Positions 10,984 to 21,845 of a stretch of 64,000 nucleotides of DNA are shown one piece after another. The DNA comes from Rosellinia necatrix (Eukaryota > Ascomycota > Sordariomycetes > Xylariales > Xylariaceae). The DNA lies in NCBI GenBank assembly GCA_021209875.1, contig JAGYVD010000002.1:6014001-6078000 (forward strand), given 5' to 3'. The notes under the pieces were generated by a model. It was not told where the DNA came from. It was given only the letters and a program-made list of their open reading frames with translations, and did no database searches. A program made the translations under genes and the position numbers. Position 1 is the first letter of the stretch, and each line of letters opens with the position of its first letter.

Positions 10984-13408
10984 TGTTCGAAACTTGAATC
11001 AACAACAGGCGAAATATGACGAGTAAATGGCCATACGATAAAATTTACGGTTCTTAGAGATCTTTGGCATATGGGATTACATTCATCCTTTTATCATCAC
11101 CCGCACCCTTTAGCCGGGCGGCTTCTGGTCGGTAGGACGACCGCGTATTCTCACGTAAATCCCACACATTGCGTCGGTTATAATATCCAAATCAGATCTT
11201 GACCGATATTCCATTGCGTGTAGTTGGCTAGCCTTTCGTTTTACTAAATTCATTTACGTTTGTGCAAGAGTTAGTTCGTTAATACCTTCTTTGTACCACG
11301 GCACTTAACCCCTGTTGACTTGATATATGAAGTATCATTCACGGATTCCCGGAAACGCTTCTATCTTAATGTCATCTTACACGCCACCTGACTTGTCTGA
11401 CTCAGTCTGTACATAAAGTGGCTTGATGACTTGCAAACAGTGCAAATATTGCGGAGCAATTTGCCTTAGTCGAGGCTCGTCAGAGGCTGGCGCTGTGCCG
11501 CTAGATCATCACCTCGTGCAACATAATATACATTTGACGAAATTCTAAGGAATGCTTCGGCTACACTATCCTCAGTTGGTTGTAATTCGCGCGTGGCGTA
11601 CTATTGATAGGGGATATAGTAATACGGGTTGCAAACCCTGCTGATTCAGGATTGATGGTACTGGTTCGAGTTATTACGCCATGGCGGTTGGGAATGCATT
11701 TCAAACCCATTTCGGCTCACCGCCAATTGCCGCTCAAAAATATTGTGGATGACGAGTCCCTGTAACAGAAATATAGAAAGACGCAATCGTTTCCAGATGA
11801 AAACTGGTACGCACGATCTCGTCGGATTTTGAGGGCAAAACATAATACCGATGAGGGCGGGTGAATGCTTTCCCCTGCTCCGCTACACAATATTCTCCAA
11901 CGACAATCGGTAGGAAGAAGAAATGCTTCGCTTTTTCGCTGCCTAAAGGCGATGATAGACGCGAGTGCCGAGAACAATGACGTGTAGTTTGAATCTAAAG
12001 CCAAAGCCAAGACCCTGTAATATAGTTACCGTTAGTATTGTGAGATTGCAAGTTTGACTTTGTTGCGGCGTCGGCTCTCCATTACGCCATGCATATACAA
12101 TGCCGAAAAACCGAGCAGTAGACCTAACCACACTTAGGTTGTAAGTTAATTATTTCCACAAATCCTGAAAGGATAGTTGCTGCGAGATAACCCCCTCTGA
12201 TGATCTGAAGGTTGAAATTATGAATATAATGCTCAACCCAGCGTTACTAATGCAATTTTTAGCGATAAATCCACTATAGCAAAATCCGACGAGCTGACAA
12301 AGGTTTGTTAAAAGTTGGTCGTACGAATGGGGACCAAGTATGCTCTTCACAAATGGTCGCTATGCGAAAGACTTAGAATGGCCTAAGTTGGCGTAAATAC
12401 GCCCCAAGGATTCATGATGCTCACGCAATAATCCCTGAAGTTTCACAAAATCCCGTCGCGAGATAAGCCAAGTTGGTAAGCGCTAAGGATTGACCGAGGA
12501 GTGATATTGGTATTTGCTAGGTTATATCGTTCGATGAAAAAGCAGATCGGAAAGATACTTGTGTTGCGGAGAGCTGCACATAAAAAAGGACTTAGAACAT
12601 ACTGCGTACAAATTTGATATTTTGAATTAATGAACTAAAGTTGATGGAAATAGGAGATAGCTAGAGAAATGTGAGTTTAATGGTAGTAGCGATAAAATTG
12701 AGAGGAAACGTTTACATGGACCATATTCATAATACGTGTCAGGCAAATGGATCACATAGCGAGGCACCAGCTACCCTAGGGGGTAGCTCTAAGGGCATAA
12801 TTGTGTATATAAGGACTGAACGCCTCCCATCTAGATGGTAGGCCCAGGAATCAATAATATTGAGCCCTGCCCCTATACTTGGCTATCTACCTGCTACCCA
12901 GCTGCTACCTCATAATGACTAGACCTTACTCTGGGCATTCCTAAAATGACAATACGGCTCATGGAGGGAACATTTTAATAGTTGAAATAAAGTAGTAACT
13001 ACCTCAAGGATTTATGGCATATATCAACAAGACTACTTAGTTACTATTTATTCCAATGCATCGCTCCAAATAACACCAGGCTATGCAAAAAGAATGAAAC
13101 ATTCATTTGCTTAAAGATAATGTAGTACAATGTCGTCAACGATCATCACTTTACTAATCCTACTACAATTCCGTAGGCCATACTAATACAAGAATAAGTA
13201 TGTGATAGATACATACCTTAGGTACAAACTAGGAAGGTAGATAGTCTCTTTATTGAATTGGCTAGAACTTTAGGGTCAGTTACGATTAAGTGGAGTATAA
13301 TGCCGCGAAACCTCTAATTACAACGTGGGGTTAACCAGACAATACCTACAAGTTGTAACTTTCAGCTTTCTTTCGGATTTAACTTTTGTCGCTGAGATCA
13401 ACCCTCCT
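10984..13408. other. Long gene-poor spacer
   Basis: About 2.4 kb between the P450 start and the LYC1-like gene, moderately AT-rich. Short minus-strand frames between 11,646 and 12,350 contain hydrophobic stretches but no recognisable family motif and many stops. They could be a decayed membrane-protein gene or chance. A PuPy palindromic cluster around CCCTAGGGGG lies at 12774-12786. Confidence 0.5.
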
Positions 13409-14631
13409 ATGGAAAGACATTCGTCGTCGAAAATAATGAATATCAACAGCGAGCAGCATTATTTACCCCTCTCTGATTGCGGCAATCTCCACCTCGCCCA
13501 TCCAACTGGAGATGAATGTGTCAAGATTTCGACCAACACCTTTGCGCTATGGGGGGATTCTCTAGAACTCTCAGAGTACTTAGAGGAATCTCTGGTCCTT
13601 GCGGCTGTGCAATTAGCGAAGGACGGTGGGATGACTAGGTGGGTCTTGGTCGATAAAAGGCTCGCTCCAAATGAACGCCCACTTCTCTGTTCTTGCGAAA
13701 CCTTTTACAAGCGCTCCTTGGCCAGTGATTCCCAAGGCAAGGTCGAGGAAGCAATCGTTCATGGCATTGCAAGCGTCTTCTGCCCTGAGGAATATCGCCA
13801 GCGGGGATACGCAGCTCGTCTGATGAAGGAGCTCGCTGGAGTGCTACGCACATGGCAATCGGGAGACTCCCAAGCCAAGGTCATTGGAAGCGTACTGTAT
13901 TCAGATATCGGGAAGGTCTACTATACGAAATTGGGCTGGCCACCGAATGCGACTAACATGCATATTGAATTCCCGCCCATAAATACCCCAAAGCCGTCCT
14001 CGGTCCGGGATATTGGAGAACCCGATTTTCCAGAGCTCTGTAAGAGAGACGAGGCGATAATCCGATCGGCTATGGCAACCCCGACTCCGGGCATACAACA
14101 GCGCGTTGTGGTTTTACCTGATCTAGACCATATGCTCTGGCATATCGGCAAAGAGGATTTCGCAACTCATCATCTGTTCAAAAAACGGGCGCGTGCAAAA
14201 GGGGCCATTGCTGGGCCCCCGGGTAACCAAGTCTGGGCTATTTGGACACATCGCTGCTACGGACGCCATGATGCAGAATCGTCAATAATGTTCTCTATAT
14301 CTTGCGCCTGGTCGTAGAAGGCGACCCGAGTGCAAACCAAGCTACTTCAGTCGACACAAAAGAGTTGGTGTCCTTGTCCGATGACCAAGTCACCTACTTA
14401 GAGGCTGTACTTCAGGCCGCACAAGCCGAGGCGACTGAATGGCATCTTGGTCGCGTAAAGTTGTGGGATCCTTCCGGTTGTGTGGAGAGAGCAATTAGGA
14501 ATAGCAACTTGAGTCACGCTGTGGTGGAACGCGAAGACGACAGTATTGCTAGTGCGATGTGGTACAATGAGGACGATAGCGTTGGCACGCTACCATTATG
14601 GATCAACAATGAGCATTATGCGTGGTGCTGA
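13409..14631 (+). CDS. LYC1-like lysine N-acetyltransferase, apparent frameshift near 14275-14290
   Basis: Fungal GNAT-type protein resembling LYC1 lysine N6-acetyltransferase. The first frame carries LHLAHPTGDECVKI, YLEESLVLAAVQLAKDGG, LLCSCETFYKRSL, IVHGIASVFC and the acetyl-CoA loop YRQRGYAARLMKEL, then VIGSVLYSDIGKVYYTKLGW. The frame breaks after WAIWTHRCYGRHDAE. The next conserved block, NVLYILRLVVEGD, is in another frame and continues through LQAAQAEATEWHLGRVKLWDPS to a complete end HYAWC at 14631. No GT-AG intron fits without deleting the WTHR block, so this is a small indel or an assembly error. The true start is ATG 13409 or 13436; the region before them has no ATG in frame. If the indel is real, the product lacks its C-terminal domain and this is a pseudogene. 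Confidence 0.75.
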
Positions 14632-15828
14632 GATAGTATAAGAACTTGATGAGGGAAGAATAGGATATTGTTGTTCGTAAAGTTTGCTATTCGTGTTACT
14701 TGGAGCGGAATAAGCATAGACCACCGGGAGAGGAGGATAAGGGGGTTGGAACGAGTTGCCGTAGAGCCTAGGACCGCGCTCAGGATCATGTGAGTGTTAG
14801 GGTATCAACTCAAAGTTTATACTTCTCGTTGCTTCCTTAATACGCGATAGTATACTGATTCAGACCTACGAGTTGCTGACATCGTATTGGAAAATTTACC
14901 TTTGTGTCCCATATTGCTCTGATATCCATCTATACTGAGTAAAACGTATGCCTGATTACTACTTACCTATAATCGGTGTTTGAAAAATCTCAAGTCATGC
15001 TTATAGCTCGAAGATTCCCCACCTTACTTTCCCTTTAGTTCAATTACGTAGGTTGTAAACCTCTGCTCAAGATATTCTATCGTTCAAAAAGATCAGCTTT
15101 TCCATATCCCGGGTGGACGTAAGTGTATTTCTGATTGACTAGTGCCATAGACGGAGAGTAGATATGTTACAGATAAGCTCCAAATTGTTAGTTTCGGTTT
15201 CTGTGTTCAGAGCGTGCCTCGAACTATGTCAACACATCGCGATAGAATATCAAAGTTTAAAACAACTTGCGAGTCAACCATAACTGCTAATTTTTCGAAG
15301 ATTTTCTAATCAATAGTAACTGATTCGACGAGTATTGATGTCTATTTTGTGGCAAATGAACCAGAGAGAGGGACAGAATTAAGTTAAACAATAGGAGAGA
15401 ATGTCACGGAACTAGTTCTAACCTAAGGACCCCACTAGGGCACGGGCCAGAATACTGTATATAAAAGAAGCGAGTAGCTGGCGACTGACCAAGCGAGGAG
15501 TTTTCCCTCCTTGTGCAATAACATAAGTCATTTCTGGAACTACCAGCAGTGAGAACTGTGACAGAGAACGAGAGTAGTTAAGGGGGAACAAATAAACGTT
15601 GAAACTAAGAATTATGTATTCTAAAGCTGAAGGGCAAATATCTTTGATTAAAATGATATCATATTTTGGTATTATTAGCTAGTCCAATTAACGACAAGGG
15701 GTAGATTTGTAGCGACAACTGTCTATTTAAAACAATCACCCATGTTGAAGACACCAGTATAGGTTCCATGGCGCATATAGTGATTAAAGTATGAATTGCA
15801 AAACATAACCGGCACGCTTACTCGTCTC
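14632..15828. other. Gene-poor spacer
   Basis: About 1.2 kb between the LYC1-like gene and the end of the hydrolase gene. AT-rich, many stops in every frame. I see no gene, RNA or repeat. Confidence 0.5.
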
Positions 15829-16947
15829 TTAACCCTTGTGATGCTGAGAGAGAACTTCATCCAGCTCCTTAATAGCACGTCTTACAACGTCCATCCCTAC
15901 CCCTGTATCTTCAAGGAAAGATGTCGCTTCAAACAAGTGATCTTGACCCTCGGCTTTTATCAATCTTGCCTTTCCCTGTCCAAGGTCCCTTGCCACCTGA
16001 ATTGTGACATCCGCATTCACGTCGTGTTCGTTACTCCCCTGGATAAATATAGTCGCCGGCCACTGAGCCAGCTTCGAATCTTGAGGGTTAGTTTTGGCCC
16101 ATTCATATCCGAGGTCGATTGACTCCAGTAAAGGTACGAATGCATTATTATACACGAGATAGCTGTATAAACCCTTGCGTGGATACTTGGCATCATATTC
16201 TAGAATATTCTGCGCTGGCTTGGGACGTTCGTATGTAAGTCTCTTTGTGCCGGACTCGGTCAAAGAGGCTGGGTCAAAGATCGTAAGATCTCCTTCTGGC
16301 CTTGTCCCAACACATAGGGGCCCCTATAAACACTTCTGGACGCGAGACTCGGTAGGAAGTTCCGACGAGGTAAGAGTTGAAGAGTTGAAGAAAGAGTGAC
16401 GGAAAGTTGGAATCCCTGTGATAGAGAGCAGTGCCAGCGGTTGAGGTTGGAGATGGTGAGCTACTATAGCTGCACAGAAAAAGCCTACACGACGTTAGTT
16501 TAATCGGAATGGCGCATCTCGTGATGCACAAGACTCCAAAACGAGGCATGGAATAAGTCATGGGCACAAATTCGTTTCCCGTACAGATCACCTGTTTGAA
16601 AGGGGGCGTATGATCTTCTTACCAGCGCTCGCACCACCCGCGATAACGGCACGCTCCCCTCTGTGACCCCATTTCCGCGCAAACTCGTAAGCCGCTGCCG
16701 CATCTTCCAGCAGATCCGCAGCCTTAGCTTGTGGCAGCAATCGGTAACTCACCGAGATGAGTATCCATTGCCGCTGGATGCAGACCTGAACTAGCCACGG
16801 CGGAACGCAGCTACGTGCACCGCCGACCAGGCCGCCGGAGTGGAAGAAGAGGAAAACGGGAGCATCAGATGGGTATACTGAGGAGCTGTACACGTCGCAT
16901 TCTAGGGGGATCTCATGGATCGCGTAAGTGAAAGTCTGACAATTCAT
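15829..16947 (-). pseudogene. Alpha/beta hydrolase (HGGG/GxSxG esterase type), probably inactivated
   Basis: Reading the minus strand from 16947, the N-terminus has the oxyanion-hole block FLFFHSGGLVGG and the nucleophile elbow GGASAG (Ser in GxS) just before a likely intron starting GTAAGA. After the intron the conserved frame reads VAHHLQPQPLALLSITGIPTF, then meets TAG at 16324-16326. The same frame continues with GPLCVGTRPEGDLTIFDPASLT to the acid residue in GSNEHDVNAD and the catalytic His in GQDHLFEA, ending at 15829. Ser, Asp and His positions are therefore all recognisable and only the TAG breaks the gene. A CAG-to-TAG change (CpA to TpA) would explain it. A very short or non-canonical intron ending in TTTATAG is the alternative. 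The substrate is unknown. Confidence 0.65.
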
Positions 16948-17450
16948 TATTAAGGGAATATTGAACTGCGAGCAAGCCTAAACTTACTAGTGTAGATTCA
17001 CTTAAAAGGGAAAATGAATGGGATGAACGAATTTATACCACGAAATTATTCTCTCGCCTTCACAATAAATACGATGTATGCGAAGGGTCGTCGTAGGCAG
17101 CCATCCTGATCTCAGTATGCTCAACAGGAACATAACACATCTATGCAATGTTATGGCTAGTTTCCCTAGATAGGTTAGGCACCTACGCATATGTAAGAAC
17201 GGCTATTCTTACATACGCAGTAATAACCCCCTTGTCGACGAGGGGTGTCTTCCTCCTTAATGTAAACTGTTCGACTATGCGCAATTCGGCTACCTGGCAT
17301 CTATATACATACAAGACGTGGCAATGCACACTCGGGCCCTGAAAATATGTCTATGCGGCTTGGAGGCGAAAGGGGTTGGGCATCGCAGCAAGCGATGCCT
17401 ATGGTATCCCGTTCAACCCGCATAGTAATAACAGCGCACATTATATGCAT
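16948..17450. other. Intergenic spacer
   Basis: About 500 bp between two minus-strand hydrolase genes. It should contain the promoter of the upstream esterase relic and the 3' UTR of the lipase. No gene seen. Confidence 0.5.
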
Positions 17451-18560
17451 TTACCTAATGAACTTGACATCGGGGAATTCGTCGCTCTCGCCAGCTAGAA
17501 GGCCTTCCGGACCACCCAGCAAGGCAAACTTGAAGTAGTCATCTAAGTACGGCCGCAACACCTCCACCGCCCTTTTACCCGTCAACTCCCCAAGCACATA
17601 TTCGACGAGGTCCTTGTTCTCCCTCAGTCCAGTAAAGTCCGCGATAATGGAGAGATCCCAGAAACTACCGTGGGAGGATTTCTCCAGATGTAATTCCCTG
17701 ATCCATACATCGGGGTGCTTCTCATCGTGGGCCTTGGTGAAGTTCTTCCAGCTCTCGTCAATGGTCGAATTGAGAGAGCCCGAAAAATTGATGAACTTTC
17801 GGGGAACGCCGGCATTGACTACGGGTCCCCAGAGGTCGCCATCTAGATTCAGGCCGCCAGATATACGGGGCTCTACCATGGTGGCGGCGGCAGCCGAGGC
17901 GCCGCCGAACGAATGGCCGAAATAAACGGTCTTGTCGAGTCCGAAGGTATCAAGGATGAATGACACATCGGCCGTACGGACGTCCAGTCCAAATTCAAGA
18001 GCGGTGAGGTTGTTCGGGTCGTTCGAAATAGCGCCGCCAAAAACAATCTCGCCGTCAGGAAACAGCACGACATCCGTCTCGTACGGGTGGTCCATCACGA
18101 TGACCTGGTAGCCGAGGCTCGCAATCTCCATGGCGAAATCGGTATACCACAGCCTAGTGGTGTTCAGGCCGGTGCCGAACAGCACGACGGGGAACCCGGC
18201 AGCCGCGGCCTCGGCATGCCCCGACGTCTCGCAGCACACGTCGACCTCGAGCCCGGCGAGCAGGCCCGCGGGCCACCCGAGGTCCTGGAAGGCGGAGGCC
18301 AGGATGTCGTCCTCGATGGCGGCGACCCGCGGCGGCATGTACGGCAGGCGGCAGGCGCGCGCGCAGTGCGCCCCAGCCACCGGGGTGAAGTGCGAGACCA
18401 GCATCCGCCGCGGGTGCGACGCGTTGAACGGGTCGGCGCGGCCCGCGTCCACGAGCTCCTTGTTCTCCCACCGCACCTTGTAGGGACCCCCCGGGCACGG
18501 GAACACCTGCGCCAGCGCGGCCGTCGTGGCGAGCGTCGCGAATAACACGGTGAGCGCCAT
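17451..18560 (-). CDS. Secreted PAF-acetylhydrolase-like lipase
   Basis: Secreted alpha/beta hydrolase of the platelet-activating-factor acetylhydrolase isoform II family, expected to cleave short or oxidised acyl chains from phospholipids. Single exon. The ATG at 18560 is preferred to one 48 bp upstream because it starts directly with a signal peptide, MALTVLFATLATTAALA, cleaved before QVFPCPGG. The mature enzyme has the nucleophile elbow FGHSFGGASA (Ser about 217 of 369). The acid is in GGLNLDGDLWGP (Asp about 240) and the His in KSSHGSFWDLS (about 297). Several Cys near residues 60-110 (HCARAC, DVCCET) suggest disulphides, and NFS/NST/NFT are N-glycosylation sites. The catalytic triad is complete, so it looks functional. 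Confidence 0.85.
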   Translation of the reverse strand: MALTVLFATLATTAALAQVFPCPGGPYKVRWENKELVDAGRADPFNASHPRRMLVSHFTPVAGAHCARACRLPYMPPRVAAIEDDILASAFQDLGWPAGLLAGLEVDVCCETSGHAEAAAAGFPVVLFGTGLNTTRLWYTDFAMEIASLGYQVIVMDHPYETDVVLFPDGEIVFGGAISNDPNNLTALEFGLDVRTADVSFILDTFGLDKTVYFGHSFGGASAAAATMVEPRISGGLNLDGDLWGPVVNAGVPRKFINFSGSLNSTIDESWKNFTKAHDEKHPDVWIRELHLEKSSHGSFWDLSIIADFTGLRENKDLVEYVLGELTGKRAVEVLRPYLDDYFKFALLGGPEGLLAGESDEFPDVKFIR

Positions 18561-18647
18561 CGTCTGGGAGCTGAGGGGGTGTGTGGAGGGATGAATCAAG
18601 AAGGTCACGTCTTCTCAACCCGAAATAATAATAAATAAAGTAAAGTG

Positions 18648-18705
18648 AAAAAAAAAAAAAGGCAAGAAACCCCGAAAAGTCGAACGGGGTTTCTTGCCTT
18701 TTTTT
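18648..18705. other. Perfect hairpin flanked by A and T tracts
   Basis: A perfect 14-bp inverted repeat, GGCAAGAAACCCCG (18661-18674) and its complement (18685-18698), is separated by a 10-nt loop. A 13-nt A run precedes it and a 7-nt T run follows, so the stem can extend to 21 bp. It lies 88-145 bp upstream of the lipase ATG, in its presumed 5' UTR or promoter. It resembles a bacterial intrinsic terminator but the genome is fungal. Confidence 0.85.
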
Positions 18706-19200
18706 ATCCACCCACAGTCAAAAGTCCATACCCCGTCTTACTTACATGATCTGCGTGCGCATACGCCGTGCATGGGTCATCGCGAACGTCACTCGATACC
18801 TTCCTACTTGGGACTGGATTTTTCAGCTCGCTCCCTTTAGCTCTTGGTTCGTATTCCGTACTTCCAACGCACGACGGGTCAGCGTCTCTTTCGCGCGGCG
18901 CTCACGCCGTTGTGGTGAGCGCCGAGCATGACGGGCGTGTAGATAGATGGGATTGGTTCCCTTTTTAGTCTTTCGGTTGAGCCGTCGCTGGGGCGACTAC
19001 TATGGCGACCTGTCTATCGTTACCCTAGCATAGTCTTGATACCGCTTCATGAGGGTTTAGGCGCATAGTCTCGAAAAACTGATTCTTACATGGCGGGCAC
19101 ACGCGCAATGAAAAGGGTCATCGTGGTGTATTGCGGAGAGAGCAACGCAAATCAAAACGACAAGACAAACGGGTATAACGATCTATCTAGATTATCTATT
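18706..19200. other. Intergenic spacer
   Basis: About 500 bp between the lipase 5' hairpin and the end of the secreted-protein gene. Presumed lipase promoter. No gene seen. Confidence 0.5.
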
Positions 19201-20299
19201 CTAAACGGGGAAGGGAATGACGCATAAGCCCGACTTGCAGTCCTTGTTCGCCTGCAGGGTCAGGTTGACGACCTCGACGACCATGTGGTGCGCCTCGTCG
19301 GCGAGGTAGTTGCCGACGAACTCGGCCCGATCGGCCTCGCCGGCCTGGTCCCAGGGCGGGTACCAGACGGCGGAGTAGACCTCGATGCCGGACTGGCCGG
19401 TGCTGCCCTCGCCGGCGGCGAAGTCGCGCACGGCGATGTGCAGCACGCCGAAGGTCTGGCGGCCCCCGGACGTCAGCGCCTTGGAGCCAACGCGCTGCAG
19501 CGGCAGCGCGAAGCCGGCGCCGATGTCCCACGCCGCCGGCGTGTCGGCGGTGCCGTACTGCGGCGTCACGAACGCCGGCACCGTGAAGTTGGTGCGCTTG
19601 GTCCCGAAGCGCGACAGCACCCCGCCCCAGCCCTCGAAGATCTCGGACGACTGCGCCCCCGTCGCGGCGTCCAGGGCCGTCTCCTTGTAGTAGTGCTCCG
19701 GGTTGGCGCGGAGGTTGGCCTGGTCGGCCGCGCTGGACAGGGTCCACGCGGCGAACTGGGTCGCCGTGAGGCTGCCGTTGAAGTAGCCCTTGGTGTACTG
19801 TTTATTTTGTTTTTTGGTTTTTTTCACCCCGCTGTCAGCAAATGAACAGAACGCGAGGCCGCTGGGCTCGGATCCGCCGGGGAGCCGGGTGGGGGCTGCT
19901 TACGGCTCTCGCGGGTACCCATTTCGTCCTGTCGGTGGTTGACTCCTCGACCACTTGGGCCCAGAAGGCGTTGGATTCCTCGATGTCCTCGGCCAAGAGG
20001 GCGAAGAAGTTGTGCTCGTCTTCGGCAATGATGCAGTCTTTGAGCGCATAGAGATCAGCCGGTTGAGCCCCTTCTGACCCTGTCAGGCACTGGCTGGCGA
20101 TGCCGGTGGCCTCGATTTGCTCTCGGAGGCGAGCATAGGCCTGCTGCGCAGCCGCCGTCTCGTATGCGTCCTTGATGTCTCTGGTCTCCGGGCTCGCGTT
20201 AGGAGCAAAACGAGTCTCATACTGGAAGCCACCATGAGTCTCGAGAGCACCAGTAACGGCGGCAATCGCCGATGCCAACGCGACTGTTCTTAAATGCAT
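19201..20299 (-). CDS. Secreted protein of unknown function
   Basis: Two exons, 20299-19904 and 19797-19201, joined in phase 0 across a 106-bp GT-AG intron, give 330 residues. The start opens with a signal peptide, MHLRTVALASAIAAVTGA. The N-terminal third is rich in Ala, Glu and Gln and probably helical (AYETAAAQQAYARLREQ). The second exon reads YTKGYFNGSLTATQFAAWT, then a Thr/Gly-rich stretch VPAFVTPQYGTADTPAAWD, FGVLHIAVRDF and a C-terminus ending LQANKDCKSGLCVIPFPV with a Cys pair. N-glycosylation motifs are NGS, NFT and NLT. I do not recognise the family. A read-through of the intron is blocked because it enters a Lys-rich, non-conserved stretch. An extracellular location is inferred from the signal peptide only. 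Confidence 0.75.
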
Positions 20300-21072
20300 G
20301 TCGATATGGTGTAGGGTCGCGATTTCTTGGGTGAGTGACTAGGACTGCGGATTGAGAGCATTCGGAGGGTTGAAAGTTCATCTCCAAGCACCATACTTAT
20401 AGTATTTCACCAACAGTACTTAAAATATCAGGATGCTGGGCAGATGTTTCGGGCCCGTAGCAATCCCTCCTGGCTCTCCGTCTGCTAACGGCATCGGCCG
20501 TATAAGATTTACGACGTCGTCGTTCCTGACCCAATGGCCTGAGTTCTGACAACTCATCCAGCACCTATCATAAAGAACATGTGGGCCTCATTCTCGCCCA
20601 CAGGGATGTTCAGTTCAGGGTGCTGCATAAATTATCTACTTGGGTTAGAGCACTAGACAAGGGTACGACCAGGGTAAGGCCCAGGATTACCAAATAACTA
20701 CATTAACTTAGTATGTAAAACATAATCATTCGGTATGCTGCATACAAACGAGGTTCAACTCCAAGTTGATACGCATGCGTTGTACAAGAGCAATGAATCC
20801 CTTAGTTTGACTCTATAGTCAAAATACCGAAACGATGGATATTACTGTGCCTACAACAAAGGCAAGCATTCGGCGTACGAGCATCCCCAGGTGCACATCA
20901 CTACACTGGTAATTTAGTTGGATAAGACGCTCAATGCGAAAAGACTGGGCGCAAATCGCACCTCGGTCCCTTTGGTGCAGCACACACTAGATGAACCCCC
21001 TGGTGCAACTTGTAGTCTGTCCGAGATATTGAGGGCCTAGTCTCTACGGTTCTTGGCATAGGCTCTACGTTC
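20300..21072. other. Upstream region of the secreted-protein gene, left flank of the AT-rich block
   Basis: About 770 bp of ordinary base composition ending in the TA at 21073-21074 that abuts the transposon. It presumably contains the promoter of the secreted-protein gene. No further gene seen. Confidence 0.55.
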
Positions 21073-21074
21073 TA

Positions 21075-21239
21075 CACCTATTCCAGGATTAGGAATGTTA
21101 GCTTGGGTACAAAACAAGGGTGTTGGCCAGGGTGATGGCCAGGGTCTGTATAATTATCCCTGCTTGTATTTTTACTTATAAATTATATAAAAAGGTACAT
21201 CTAGCCTTAAAACAGCAGATTTATCGAACTATTAATAAT
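21075..21239 (+). repeat. Left terminal inverted repeat, 165 bp
   Basis: Matches the reverse complement of 39408-39572 over 165 bp without gaps. It contains a doubled GGCCAGGGT motif (21124-21132 and 21136-21144) that could be a subterminal protein-binding repeat. This copy keeps more G and C than the right one. Confidence 0.92.
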
Positions 21240-21660
21240 GCTAACAATATAGCTATTTTTTTAACTAATTTTAGCCTTTCCAACTTTTATTATTATTCCG
21301 ACTGTAATATTAACTTTAACCGCGTTTTTAGCCGTTTCTGCGTTAATTAGCGTTTTTAAACTATTTTTAATTAGTTTTATTGTATTTTACGGCTATAATA
21401 ACGTTTATTTTATAATTTTAGTATTATAATTATATAAATAAACTATATAGATTTATTATTTTATACGTTAATTAGTTTATAGCATTTTAATTTACTATTT
21501 ATTTAATAGCGCTGCTTTATATAAAATTTTATATTTTTTTAAAAGTTATGCTAGTTTATAAGTATATATTTTTATTTTTATTTTTTATAGCTAATAAAAT
21601 ATTTTTAAACAGCTTAAGCTTTAACAACTAGTCTGCTATTTTGTTTTTAATTAATAAAAC

Positions 21661-21845
21661 TAGTAAGGTTTACTAGGGGTAGTGTGGTTAAGTCTGTAAA
21701 AATGTAATGTAGAATTAAGGAAGGAAGGGCTTCTGGTCTTTATAGGACTAGAAGCTTTAGGCTAGTACTTTATCTAATCTATACAATCTTTATTTAGCTA
21801 GCTGCGCTAGCTAGATAAAAAGCTTTTTTTTTTCTGACTATATTA
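21661..21845. repeat. Left long terminal repeat of element 1
   Basis: Same orientation and length as 29679-29863. Its first half keeps G residues lost in the other copy; its second half is more A/T-mutated. It contains the sequences of two hairpins, one partly degraded. Confidence 0.85.

Noticed and set aside
11646..12350. Possible decayed membrane-protein gene
   Set aside because: Only short hydrophobic frames with no family motif; cannot be separated from chance.
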